Positions 46,060 through 55,572 of a DNA stretch of 64,000 nucleotides are shown here, piece by piece. The position numbers and the translations under genes are program-made. Origin of the DNA: Pedobacter duraquae (GTDB lineage Bacteria; Bacteroidota; Bacteroidia; Sphingobacteriales; Sphingobacteriaceae); assembly GCF_004362245.1 (NCBI RefSeq), contig NZ_SNWM01000002.1, forward strand, positions 868,001 through 932,000, in the 5' to 3' direction. How positions within the stretch are numbered: the stretch's first letter is position 1; every line of letters begins with the position of its first letter. Below the pieces are notes generated by a model. That model was not told the DNA's origin and made no database searches. It saw only the letters and a program-made list of their open reading frames with translations.

Positions 46060-48528
46060 TTAAATGGTGATTCTGATATAGTGGAAGTTTTTGTTTGACT
46101 TAAACTGCAGGCAGTTGTGCTCATCCATGCTAAAGTCAACAATATCTTTATCATCTATGGTAATTTTCTTTACTTCAAATGGAATGCCAACCACATTATA
46201 TGTGTACAATTCGTAATTCGGCGTATAAAGACCTTCTACTGATTGCCTGATTGTCAACGATTCAGCATCACCTTTAACATTAAATTTCTTTTCCGAATAG
46301 ATATCCTGTTCATACGCGAACGTATCGCCGTGATCTTCATATAAGAAAGAGTTCACCTCATAATCTGCATAATAAATATTCATACGTACCTCATCGATTC
46401 TCTTCTCCCCAACAAACTGCATTACAGGATATTCTGGCACAACAGAGCCAGCTCGAACAAAAATTGGCATAATATCTAATGGAGCATCCACGTGGTGTTC
46501 CTGACCACCTGTAAGCACTTCATGCGACCAGTAATTGAACCATTTTCCTTTCGGCAAATAGACCATTCTTGAAACCGCACCTGGCTCCAGAATAGGACAT
46601 ATCAGGATCTTATCACCAAATGTGAACTCATCCTGCCTGTAGTGGTTACTGATGTTATCCTGCTCCAGCATTACCATTGGACGCAATATAGGAAACCCAT
46701 AACGATGATGCTCCCAAAACACTGAATAGATATATGGCATCAGCTTATAGCGAAGCTCAATAAACTTTCGGTTAATGCTCGTAAATGGCTCTCCAAAACT
46801 CCAAGGCTCACGCTCAGCAGTATCTCCTGCGGAGTGTGCACGCATAAATGGGGAAAATGTGCCCAGCTGAATCCATCTCGTAAATAGCTCTGGCGTTGGC
46901 TCTCCACTAAATCCACCAATATCAGTACCACAAAAAGGAACACCCGAAACTGACATCCGCTGACACTGGATATTACCCATTTTTAAATGCTCCCAACTTG
47001 CCACGTTATCACCAGTCCATACGCAACCATAACGTTGCATACCAGAGTAACCGGCACGTGTGATTGTAAAAGGTCTTTTATTACGCATCAATTTCTTTAG
47101 TCCATCATAAGTTGACCGAACCATCTGCATACCGTAGACATTGTGCGCCTTACGATGTGACCCCCTATAACCATCATAATTGTGGCGGACATCGTTAGGG
47201 AAAGTTCCGGATCCAAATACAGCTGGCTCATTCATATCGTTCCAGACACCAGCAACACCAAGATCTACCAACTCCTTATATAAACCACCCCACCATTCTC
47301 TAACGGTGGGATTGGTAAAGTCTGGAAATTGACACCGTCCTGGCCATACATGTCCTTCCATAAAATAATCATCACTCCGTCGACAGAAGAAATTCTTATC
47401 CTTACCCTCTTTAAATACCCAATAGTTATCGTCAACCTTAATCCCTGGGTCAATCATCACAACGGTTTTCATACCGATATCATTCAATTCCTTGATCATG
47501 CGTTTCGGATCGGGGAAATGCTTTTTGTTCCAGGTAAAACAACGATAGCCATCCATATAATCGATATCAAGATAAATAGCATCGCATGGTATTTGTCTGG
47601 ATCTAAAACCTTCGGCTACTTCTTTGACCTTACTTTCGGGATAATAGCTCCAGCGACACTGCTGATAACCTATTGCCCATTGTGGCGGCATAGGATGTGT
47701 TCCTGTTAAGGTCTGATAACGCTTAACAACGTCCATCATATGTGGCCCGTGGATATAATAGTACTGAAGCTCTCCCCCATCAGCCCAGAAGCTGGTTTTT
47801 GTCTGATCTTCTCTTCCAAAATCAAAGTAAGATCTGAAGGTATTGTCAAAGAAAATACCATATGCCGTTGTATCATGCAACCCAACATAAAATGGAATTG
47901 TGCGATATAGCGGATCCTGCTCCCATCCAAAGGAATAGGCGTCAGTATTCCAGTTTTGGAAATGACGGCCTCTGAGGTTCATGTTGCCCGACTTATCACC
48001 CAATCCAAAAAAGTTTTCTTCTGGTAAGCACTGCTTTGTCGCGTATACATAATAACCACCAAAATCTACATTTTCCTCCCAGTGCATCGGTGAATGATCT
48101 TCATTCATCACCTGCCCTGAGATATTGTCACTAAAGGAGATCTGAAAATCCAGCTTCCTCACATTACATGTAACAGTATTGGTCGATATATGATAATGAT
48201 CTTCCGTTTCGTCTATCCTGAAAGTAGTTACTTTCTGATCCACCACAGGCACTGCGTAAGAGAAATCATCAAGAAATACGCCATGCGGAGCAAGGCGTAC
48301 TCTAATAATTTCATCACTCACAACTCTGACTTCTACACGGGCGTCGCCGTCAGAAAAATAGAATTTGTTCCCTTCAGCTACCACGTGCTGTACCGCTGTT
48401 AAATATTTTTTAACAATGGGTTTTAAATCGGTAACGGGGTTGTTAAGATGTTGAATCGTCTCTTCAACGATTTCCTGAATATTAGCGTTATTCTTTATTT
48501 CTTTTCCTTGTTCGTTATTTTCTTCCAT
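46060..48528 (-). CDS. GH31-family alpha-glucosidase
   Basis: 822-residue glycoside hydrolase releasing alpha-linked glucose (maltose or isomaltose-type bonds likely). Catalytic nucleophile Asp431 in the family signature GVWNDMNEPAVFG; the N-terminal beta-sandwich GH31 domain precedes the barrel, with the substrate block FGLGDKSGNMNLRG and YQQCRWSYYPE at the barrel start. No signal peptide is evident, so it is probably cytoplasmic and works with GlgB in glycogen or malto-dextrin handling. A GTGTA-N5-TACAC dyad lies 35 bases upstream of its start. Exact bond specificity cannot be decided. Confidence 0.92.
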   Translation of the reverse strand: MEENNEQGKEIKNNANIQEIVEETIQHLNNPVTDLKPIVKKYLTAVQHVVAEGNKFYFSDGDARVEVRVVSDEIIRVRLAPHGVFLDDFSYAVPVVDQKVTTFRIDETEDHYHISTNTVTCNVRKLDFQISFSDNISGQVMNEDHSPMHWEENVDFGGYYVYATKQCLPEENFFGLGDKSGNMNLRGRHFQNWNTDAYSFGWEQDPLYRTIPFYVGLHDTTAYGIFFDNTFRSYFDFGREDQTKTSFWADGGELQYYYIHGPHMMDVVKRYQTLTGTHPMPPQWAIGYQQCRWSYYPESKVKEVAEGFRSRQIPCDAIYLDIDYMDGYRCFTWNKKHFPDPKRMIKELNDIGMKTVVMIDPGIKVDDNYWVFKEGKDKNFFCRRSDDYFMEGHVWPGRCQFPDFTNPTVREWWGGLYKELVDLGVAGVWNDMNEPAVFGSGTFPNDVRHNYDGYRGSHRKAHNVYGMQMVRSTYDGLKKLMRNKRPFTITRAGYSGMQRYGCVWTGDNVASWEHLKMGNIQCQRMSVSGVPFCGTDIGGFSGEPTPELFTRWIQLGTFSPFMRAHSAGDTAEREPWSFGEPFTSINRKFIELRYKLMPYIYSVFWEHHRYGFPILRPMVMLEQDNISNHYRQDEFTFGDKILICPILEPGAVSRMVYLPKGKWFNYWSHEVLTGGQEHHVDAPLDIMPIFVRAGSVVPEYPVMQFVGEKRIDEVRMNIYYADYEVNSFLYEDHGDTFAYEQDIYSEKKFNVKGDAESLTIRQSVEGLYTPNYELYTYNVVGIPFEVKKITIDDKDIVDFSMDEHNCLQFKSNKNFHYIRITI

Positions 48529-48562
48529 GAATTGGGCAGTGTAAATCTTAGATCCCTGAATC

Positions 48563-48586
48563 GTGTATTTAATACACCTAAGGTGT
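48563..48586. promoter_or_regulatory. GTGTA-N5-TACAC dyad before GH31/glgB operon
   Basis: GTGTA-TTTAA-TACAC (48563-48577) is a perfect dyad of the same design as that at the pfkA promoter (35188-35202), and overlaps a second palindrome ACACCT-A-AGGTGT (48574-48586). A further GTGTA lies at about 48550. The spacing to the start codon fits an operator. Confidence 0.55.
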
Positions 48587-48641
48587 TAATTTTTATATGA
48601 ATTGTCAAGGATTACCTCATTTTAATCGGAAGTAAAAAGCA

Positions 48642-48698
48642 TAAAAAAAGGCCGTACCGAAATCAATCTTATTGAAAAGATCAATTTTGATACAGCCT
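48642..48698 (-). terminator. Long-stem terminator after TonB-dependent receptor
   Basis: On the minus strand a 22-bp RNA stem forms (arms 48677-48698 and 48649-48670) with one mismatch and four G-U pairs, closed by a 6-base loop and followed by U7. G-U wobbles mark the minus strand as the intended transcript. It lies 15 bases past the stop codon of the receptor gene. Confidence 0.88.
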
Positions 48699-48712
48699 GT
48701 AGTATTCAATTT

Positions 48713-51592
48713 TTATGGATTAAAACTGATCGAAGTATAGTAAATAGCACCCACCGTTGGGTTTCCGAAAGAGGTGCTATAATATTTATTCAGGATGTTT
48801 GATCCGCCAACCTTAACAATCGAATTGATAGAAGGTATCTTTAGACTTACCTGGGCGTCTACAGTATTAAACGCCGGTACCTCACCCGTTCCGAAAGTAG
48901 AACTCCAGGTAAATTTATCCTGCCATCTGTACTGCGCGTTAAACCCAAAGTTCTTAACAATCTCTTTGCTTCCTAAGCCCAGGTTATATCTGATTTCAGG
49001 CGTATTGAAGGTGTTAATAAAACCAGCAGGGACATTATTGATCTTATTATAAGATACGTTTCCTGTAGCATTAAACTTCCCGAACATGTAATCTAACCCG
49101 AATGCACCGCCGTAAGTTTTCACATCATCAACAAGGTTTACCGGAACATTAAACTTCACAGCTGTTGCAGTTGGATTTTGGTAAATTTCTACAGCCCCAA
49201 TAAAATTACTGTAGATGTTGTAGAATGCGTAAGTATCGATCAACAACCTTCTATCCAACAACCCTTTGTAGCCAAGCTCAAACGACTTAACACTTTCAGG
49301 TCTTACACCTCGCGGATCAAAAACGTAAGGAACAAGTAACGCCGCATTGGGTGTACCGCTTGCAACGGATCCCAGAAATGCCCTGTAGTTATCTGCAAGT
49401 ACCCCAGGGTTGCTGATTAGTTTATATTTTTCCAGAAATTCCGGCAAACCACCGATCAAACGAGTCGAGCCTCCACCAACAGCAAGATCTATGTATTGAT
49501 CCTGAGTAGTTGGATTTCTATAACCAGTCTGGTAAGAGGCCCTGATGTTATTGTTAGGAGCTACAGTCAAGACACCCGTAATTCTTGGGGTAAAGCGCCC
49601 TTCAAAGTTCTGACTTTTATCATACCTACCCGCAACTGTTAACTTCAACTTATCGTCAAGCATCTTTTTTCCTAATTGAGCAAAAGCACCATATTCCTCA
49701 ATAGTCAATGTCCTGTTGGCATCATCGAAAATCGTTCCGTCAGAATGCAGAAAGTAATTTCTATAGGATGCACCCACCTGGAAGTCCACAACATTGCTAA
49801 ACAAGTCAGAAAAGTTGTACATACCCTCATAATGGAAGAGATTTGTTTTATCTGTAAACTTAGCCCCATTCTGCGGACCGATTGGCTTTGCTGTAATCGC
49901 AATCTTGGCAGACTCAAAACCAGGAGTGCCAGGGATCAACCGACCGATATCAGCCTGAGAACGCGCATACATCTGCGATGCAGCATCGCTCTGACCGGCA
50001 GCTCTGGAACCCAAATAGTTGGCGATATATTGCGGGAACCATGTGGTCGACGGCTTCCAGGCTTCATTAATGAATGTTCCGAGAATCGTTGCGTTATAAG
50101 CCTCTCCAGAACGTTCCTGAGTAGTATATGCCCGTACAAAAAAGTCCTTTCCTTTTAATTCCAGCTTATACTGACCGATTGAGAAGTTGCGCAGTGAATA
50201 CCTGTCTGTACCTGTATATACAGATGTTCCTGTCCCCCAGTTGGCTTGTGCAATCGCTTCAATTGATTTTGTGATACGGTAGTTTAAAGTCGTAGATGTC
50301 TTCAACGATTTTGTATCATAATCAACCAAATCCTTCTCGGCATATCCGGTACGTGAAACATATTGATTCGGGATCGCATTGTTTCTTAATCCAAAATAGA
50401 ACGGCAGGTAATTCTGCACGGTACCTCGCAATGCCGCAGGCAAACTATTTAAAAATGCCCCTTGCTGTGCAGCAGTAGCATTAGCAGGCAAACTGGCGTC
50501 CAATACGTTTTTAATATTTAATGTATTACCTGTAGCAGCTAGAATACCTGCAACGGTTTGGTTTTGCACGCTCTGTGCCACATTAATCATATTCTGGCTG
50601 ATCTCATCGCCATATACGTTTACGCCATCGTAATTAGGGTCTGTATTTCTATCTCCGGATTTCAGCTGACGTGCAGTACGGTCGAAATCCCTGGTATCAT
50701 TTGCCGCCCAATCTTTTGCCTGAAGGAAAGAGAATGATGTTTTGAATCCAAAGCGCTTGTTCCACGACTTTGCCAGACGGACGTCCAGCTGATTGAATTG
50801 CTGCACCTGACTTTCATTATCATTGACGTGATTTATTCCAGTTTTAAACTGAAAACTTGCCCCTTGGTAGTCAAAGGGATTTTTCGAAGTCATCAATAAA
50901 GTCCCGTTAATACCACCGGCGCCATATAATGCTGACGCTGCTCCTGGAAGTAGCTCCACATTATCAACATCCAGCTCCGAAAGACCAACAATATTGCCTA
51001 CAGAGAAATTTAATCCAGGTGCCTGGTTATCCATTCCGTCTACAAACTGATTGAATCGTGTATTGCCATTCGAGTTGAATCCTCTGGTGTTAACAGATTT
51101 AAAAGTTAAACTCTGCGCACTCATTTCAACGCCTTTAAGATTGGTAAGGGCGTCATAAAAAGAAGGTGCCGGTAAATCCTTGATATTCGATGCGCTGATT
51201 CTTTCTATCGTTACTGGCGATTCAAGGATACGCTCTGGGGTACGTGATGCGGAAATTACGACTTCCTGACCAAGAATTACTCCAGATTCCATTTCCAAAC
51301 TTAGGTTAGTCGTAGTCGCTGTAAGCTGCTGCTCTACTGTAGCATAGCCAACATATGATAAAACCAGAGTCAACGGTGGCTTTTCTATACTCGTTAAAGA
51401 AAATCGTCCATTTACATCTGTTGATGCGGCAGTTGTTCTGCCTTTAACAGTTACGTTTACACCTGGAATAGGTGCTCTACTCACTTTATCGGTTACAGTA
51501 CCACTGATAACTGTGCTCTGAGCGTTGGCCAGCATAGCTGAGGAACAACAAAAGACAAGCACAAAAATTACTTTAGTAAAATTCCTGATCAT
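48713..51592 (-). CDS. TonB-dependent outer-membrane receptor
   Basis: 959-residue receptor for energy-dependent uptake. Signal peptide (to about residue 24), carboxypeptidase-regulatory-like domain (about 28-105, VISGTVTDKVSRAPIPGVNVTVKG), plug domain (about 120-230, with ISASRTPERILESPVTIERI and the DNVELLPGAASALYGAGGINGTL block) and a long beta-barrel ending in YYTSISFNP. There is no SusD partner, so it is not a standard glycan-uptake SusC. Ligand unknown. Between its end and the next gene are a terminator and 184 bp, so it is a separate unit from the GH31/glgB operon. Divergent from the penicillin-acylase gene. Confidence 0.95.
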   Translation of the reverse strand: MIRNFTKVIFVLVFCCSSAMLANAQSTVISGTVTDKVSRAPIPGVNVTVKGRTTAASTDVNGRFSLTSIEKPPLTLVLSYVGYATVEQQLTATTTNLSLEMESGVILGQEVVISASRTPERILESPVTIERISASNIKDLPAPSFYDALTNLKGVEMSAQSLTFKSVNTRGFNSNGNTRFNQFVDGMDNQAPGLNFSVGNIVGLSELDVDNVELLPGAASALYGAGGINGTLLMTSKNPFDYQGASFQFKTGINHVNDNESQVQQFNQLDVRLAKSWNKRFGFKTSFSFLQAKDWAANDTRDFDRTARQLKSGDRNTDPNYDGVNVYGDEISQNMINVAQSVQNQTVAGILAATGNTLNIKNVLDASLPANATAAQQGAFLNSLPAALRGTVQNYLPFYFGLRNNAIPNQYVSRTGYAEKDLVDYDTKSLKTSTTLNYRITKSIEAIAQANWGTGTSVYTGTDRYSLRNFSIGQYKLELKGKDFFVRAYTTQERSGEAYNATILGTFINEAWKPSTTWFPQYIANYLGSRAAGQSDAASQMYARSQADIGRLIPGTPGFESAKIAITAKPIGPQNGAKFTDKTNLFHYEGMYNFSDLFSNVVDFQVGASYRNYFLHSDGTIFDDANRTLTIEEYGAFAQLGKKMLDDKLKLTVAGRYDKSQNFEGRFTPRITGVLTVAPNNNIRASYQTGYRNPTTQDQYIDLAVGGGSTRLIGGLPEFLEKYKLISNPGVLADNYRAFLGSVASGTPNAALLVPYVFDPRGVRPESVKSFELGYKGLLDRRLLIDTYAFYNIYSNFIGAVEIYQNPTATAVKFNVPVNLVDDVKTYGGAFGLDYMFGKFNATGNVSYNKINNVPAGFINTFNTPEIRYNLGLGSKEIVKNFGFNAQYRWQDKFTWSSTFGTGEVPAFNTVDAQVSLKIPSINSIVKVGGSNILNKYYSTSFGNPTVGAIYYTSISFNP

Positions 51593-51765
51593 ACAATTCG
51601 TTTAAGTTTGGTTAATTTATACCTAAATTTATAACAAATTTTGAATCTAACAAATTATCCGGCACCTCATTAATTTAATTATTCTTTGTAATTGAATTAA
51701 CTTTTATGTTAAATTGCCATAGATAACCAAATAACGCATACCCTCCTAAAGCCGGCAAACACTAT

Positions 51766-54213
51766 ATGATTATAAATAAAATAAAGGCTTTCTTCTGCAT
51801 TCTTGTCCCATTACTGCTGATTTATTGCCTGAACACCAAATTTGGCGATGTTCCTCCCGTGGTTAAATTTCTGAACCCGTTCAAGGGATTCTGGCAGAAT
51901 GCTGAAAGCACTGCAATAACAGCCGAGTCTGCAATCAACCTTCCAGGAACAACAAAGGACGTTGACATTGTTTTTGATGACCGCATGATCCCACATATTT
52001 TTGCGCAGAACGATCATGACCTCTATTATGCGCAGGGCTACGTTACTGCCATGCACAGGCTTTGGCAAATGGACTTCCAAACCAGATATGCTGCTGGCAG
52101 ACTTTCTGAAGTTGTTGGAAGAAAAGCAATCGAATTGGATCGTTATCAACGTAGAATGGGAATGGTATATGGCGCAGAGAACTCACTTAAAGGCATGTTG
52201 GCAGATCCCCGCTCAAAACAAATGATTCTTGCTTACACCGCCGGGATCAATGATTATATTCACACACTTACTGCTGGGAAGCTGCCTATGGAATATAAAT
52301 TACTGGATTTTGTACCCGAAGACTGGACGCCTGTAAAATGTGCGCTACTCCTAAAACAAATGTCAGCTGTGCTTGCCATGGGCTCAGACGAATTTTATAT
52401 GACTAATATCCTGAAAAAGTTTGGCCCTGAAATTACCACCAATCTTTTCCCTGATTATCCCGTTAAAGAAGATCCTATCATTCCAAAAGGCACTAAATGG
52501 AACTTTAAGCCCTTGCCAGTACCACTTCCTCCGGCAAGTTATGTGCAGATGATGACAACTGGTATAAATACAAAACAGCTGGAAGAAGGAATAGGCAGTA
52601 ATAACTGGGCAGTATCTGGAGAGAAAACAGCTTCCGGCTTCCCAATTCTGGCAAACGACCCACATCTTAATCTCACATTACCATCCATCTGGTATCAGAT
52701 CCAATTGCATGCACCGGGAATAAACGCATATGGCGTTTCACTACCCGGAGCTCCGGGTATTACCGTTGGCTTTAACCAGAATATAGCATGGGGTGTAACG
52801 AATGTAGCTGCAGATATTCTTGATTTCTATCAGATAAAATTCAAAGACCAAACACACAAAAACTATTGGTACAACAATCAGTGGAAAGCAACTACAACGC
52901 GGATGGAATCTATTAGCATCCGTGGCGAAAAAGCAGAAATCGACACGGTATTCTATACCCATCAGGGTCCTGTTGTTTATCTGGAGAAACCTAAAGCTAA
53001 TTTCACAATGGCTGATAATGTTCCTACCGGACATGCGCTACGCTGGATTGCACATGACAGCTCTAATGAACTACTGACCTTTTATTTCCTCAATAGAGGT
53101 AAAAATTATGCAGATTATAGGAAGGCGCTAACCTACTTTACTGCTCCGGCACAGAACTTTGTCTTCGCTTCGGCCGACAATGATATCGCTATAACCCCTA
53201 ATGGAAAATTCCCCCTGAAATATAAAGATCAGGGTAAATTTATCTTGGATGGTTCAGATCCTAAGGACGACTGGCAGGGCTGGATCCCTGCAGATCAGAA
53301 TCCAACAGTTAAGAACCCTGAACGCCATTTTGTAAGTTCCGCAAATCAGTCCTCCACCGACCAAACCTATCCATATTATATCAATTGGGAATTTGCTCCT
53401 TACGAGCGCGGTAAGCGGATAAATGACAGATTAGCGGCCATGACCAAGATTACTGCCGACAGTATCAGGATCATGCAAAGCGATACTTACAGTATTTTTG
53501 CAGAAAACGTACTACCCACTTTATTTGCAAATATTGACGGAACAAAACTAAATGCTACCCAGAAAGAGGGTCTTAATATTATTACAAAATGGAATAAACG
53601 TTACGATGCCAAAGAGATAGCACCTGGCATCTTTGAACTTTGGACCAAGCGGCTGTTCTCTGATATTTGGGCAGATGAATTTAGTGTCGATAACGTACCG
53701 ATGCGCTACCCCTCGCGCGACCGCACCGTAGAGCTCATTGTTAAAGAACCAAACTCAAAATGGTTCGACAATATTAAAACTGCTCAAAAGGAAACGCTTG
53801 CCGACTTGATTAATGAGTCCTTCAAGTTTACTTGCGATAGCCTGGAACGTAAATACGGAACTATTGGTACCGGTTGGCAATGGGCGAAAGTCAAACACAC
53901 CAATGTGCCGCACCTGGCTAAAATAGCTGGTCTGGGTTCAAAGACATTACTAATGGGTGGTGGAAAAAGTACCATCAACGCATTAAGTGAGAGCAATGGT
54001 CCTTCCTGGCGGATGGTGATAGAATTGGGAAAAACACCTAAAGGTCATGGTGTATTTCCTGGTGGACAATCGGGAAATCCAGGTAGCCGCTTTTATGATG
54101 ACATGATCGATACCTGGGCAGATGGCAGGCTATATGATTTATACTACATGCAGTCGCCAACCGACCCTAGTGCCAAAAAAATTGCCCACCTTAAAATTGC
54201 TAAAAAACGATGA
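51766..54213 (+). CDS. Penicillin-acylase-family Ntn hydrolase
   Basis: 815-residue exported amidase of the S45 group. The N-terminus is a membrane or signal segment (about 6-24). The alpha chain runs to about residue 277; autocleavage at Gly277-Ser278 (GIGSNNWAVSG) would expose the catalytic Ser of the beta chain, as the family requires. Substrates of the family include N-acyl-homoserine lactones, bile-salt or beta-lactam amides; here it is unknown. The following membrane-protein gene overlaps by 4 bases (ATGA), so they are co-translated. Divergent from the TonB-dependent receptor. Confidence 0.9.
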   Translation: MIINKIKAFFCILVPLLLIYCLNTKFGDVPPVVKFLNPFKGFWQNAESTAITAESAINLPGTTKDVDIVFDDRMIPHIFAQNDHDLYYAQGYVTAMHRLWQMDFQTRYAAGRLSEVVGRKAIELDRYQRRMGMVYGAENSLKGMLADPRSKQMILAYTAGINDYIHTLTAGKLPMEYKLLDFVPEDWTPVKCALLLKQMSAVLAMGSDEFYMTNILKKFGPEITTNLFPDYPVKEDPIIPKGTKWNFKPLPVPLPPASYVQMMTTGINTKQLEEGIGSNNWAVSGEKTASGFPILANDPHLNLTLPSIWYQIQLHAPGINAYGVSLPGAPGITVGFNQNIAWGVTNVAADILDFYQIKFKDQTHKNYWYNNQWKATTTRMESISIRGEKAEIDTVFYTHQGPVVYLEKPKANFTMADNVPTGHALRWIAHDSSNELLTFYFLNRGKNYADYRKALTYFTAPAQNFVFASADNDIAITPNGKFPLKYKDQGKFILDGSDPKDDWQGWIPADQNPTVKNPERHFVSSANQSSTDQTYPYYINWEFAPYERGKRINDRLAAMTKITADSIRIMQSDTYSIFAENVLPTLFANIDGTKLNATQKEGLNIITKWNKRYDAKEIAPGIFELWTKRLFSDIWADEFSVDNVPMRYPSRDRTVELIVKEPNSKWFDNIKTAQKETLADLINESFKFTCDSLERKYGTIGTGWQWAKVKHTNVPHLAKIAGLGSKTLLMGGGKSTINALSESNGPSWRMVIELGKTPKGHGVFPGGQSGNPGSRFYDDMIDTWADGRLYDLYYMQSPTDPSAKKIAHLKIAKKR

Positions 54214-54563
54214 TCGTCTTCTTAATTATACTTGTTGCCTCATTTCTATTACAGATTGTACTGCCATGGTGGATTATTGTGGTCATTTCCTTTGTTACCT
54301 GCGGACTAGTTGGTAAAACCGGAAAAATAGCGCTCTGGGCGCCATTTCTCGCAATTGCATTGTTATGGACCGGTGTCGCACTATTTAAAAGTATCCCAAA
54401 CCAGCACCTCCTCGCCTCAAGAGTTGCAGAAATGCTGTCCGTAAAAACCTGGTGGATGGTGCTTTTCCTAACTGCGCTACTGGGTGGATTCGTTGCCGGT
54501 GTAAGTGGATTTTGCGGCTACCAGTTCAGAAAAGCCATTCTTCACAAAAAACCCAATTCCTGA
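54210..54563 (+). CDS. Small polytopic membrane protein
   Basis: 117-residue protein with three or four hydrophobic helices (IVFLIILVASFLLQIVLPWW, IIVVISFVTCGLV, IALWAPFLAIALLW, WWMVLFLTALLGGFVAGVSGF). No family recognised. It overlaps the penicillin-acylase gene by 4 bases, so the two are likely linked in function, for example as a membrane partner; that is inference only. Confidence 0.72.
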   Translation: MIVFLIILVASFLLQIVLPWWIIVVISFVTCGLVGKTGKIALWAPFLAIALLWTGVALFKSIPNQHLLASRVAEMLSVKTWWMVLFLTALLGGFVAGVSGFCGYQFRKAILHKKPNS

Positions 54564-54590
54564 TTAAGAAATTGTGTGTATTTTTGTGTC

Positions 54591-55571
54591 GTGAGCACTA
54601 CAGCAGATATTTTCAGTATTAGCAATGAAACAGATTTTAACAATGTAGCCCTGTCTATATTCAGGCACCAGGCGTCAAATTGTGAAATCTACAAGGCCTA
54701 TATAGAAAATCTCCATATTATTCCAGAACGCATCAATAAGGTAAAAGACATTCCTTTCTTGCCGATCTCTTTTTTCAAGACGCACGAAGTTTTAAGTACC
54801 GGAGCTAAACCTGAGATCGTTTTTTCCAGTTCAGGAACTACCGGTCAGGTGCAAAGTCGCCATCTCGTTACCGAGGTCGCAATCTATGAGCAAAGCTTCA
54901 ATACTGCGTTTGAACTTTTTTACAGTCATCCTGAAAACACCTGCATCCTTGCACTTCTCCCCTCTTACCTAGAACGGGATGGCTCGTCCCTGATCTATAT
55001 GGTAGATGCGCTTTTAAAGCAAAGTAAACATCCCGACAGTGGTTATTTTCTACATAACCACGATGACCTGTATCTGAAACTGCAGGAATTACAGAAAAAA
55101 GGAACAAAAACGATATTGATAGGCGTTACCTATGCACTCCTGGATTTCGTAGAGACTTTCCATATTGATTTCCCTGAAATGATCGTAATGGAAACAGGGG
55201 GAATGAAAGGCAAGAGAAAAGAAATGGTACGTGAAGAACTTCATGCACAGCTCAGTGCAGGGTTTGGTGTGCAAATGATCCATAGTGAATATGGAATGAC
55301 AGAATTACTTTCTCAGGGTTACTCAAATGGAGTTGGTATTTTTAACTGCCCACCATGGATGAAAATTTTACTGCGCGACACGAATGACCCCTTGAGCCCG
55401 CCACAACATGGACAGTCGGGTGGCATCAATGTGATCGACCTGGCCAATATCAATTCCTGTGCGTTTATTGCGACACAGGATCTTGGTAAAGCGTACCAGG
55501 ACGGATCATTTGAAGTACTGGGCAGATTTGACAACTCCGATATCCGTGGTTGCAACCTGCTCGTACAATAA
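54591..55571 (+). CDS. LuxE/PaaK-family acyl-protein synthetase-like protein
   Basis: 326-residue protein from the GTG at 54591; a GTG five codons upstream is possible, but a consensus TATTTTTG -7 element (54579-54586) lies between the two and favours 54591, giving a leaderless message. The adenylate-forming P-loop reads FSSSGTTGQVQSRHLV, with further LuxE-type blocks in ETGGMKGKRKEMVREEL and IHSEYGMTELLSQ. LuxE-type enzymes transfer acyl groups from AMP-acyl intermediates; the acyl carrier or product here is unknown. The end lies one base from the tyrS stop codon. Confidence 0.82.
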   Translation: MSTTADIFSISNETDFNNVALSIFRHQASNCEIYKAYIENLHIIPERINKVKDIPFLPISFFKTHEVLSTGAKPEIVFSSSGTTGQVQSRHLVTEVAIYEQSFNTAFELFYSHPENTCILALLPSYLERDGSSLIYMVDALLKQSKHPDSGYFLHNHDDLYLKLQELQKKGTKTILIGVTYALLDFVETFHIDFPEMIVMETGGMKGKRKEMVREELHAQLSAGFGVQMIHSEYGMTELLSQGYSNGVGIFNCPPWMKILLRDTNDPLSPPQHGQSGGINVIDLANINSCAFIATQDLGKAYQDGSFEVLGRFDNSDIRGCNLLVQ

Positions 55572-55572
55572 C

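Noticed and set aside
49676..50158. 160-residue plus-strand frame
   Set aside because: Opposite strand of the TonB-dependent receptor barrel; composition typical of an antisense shadow.
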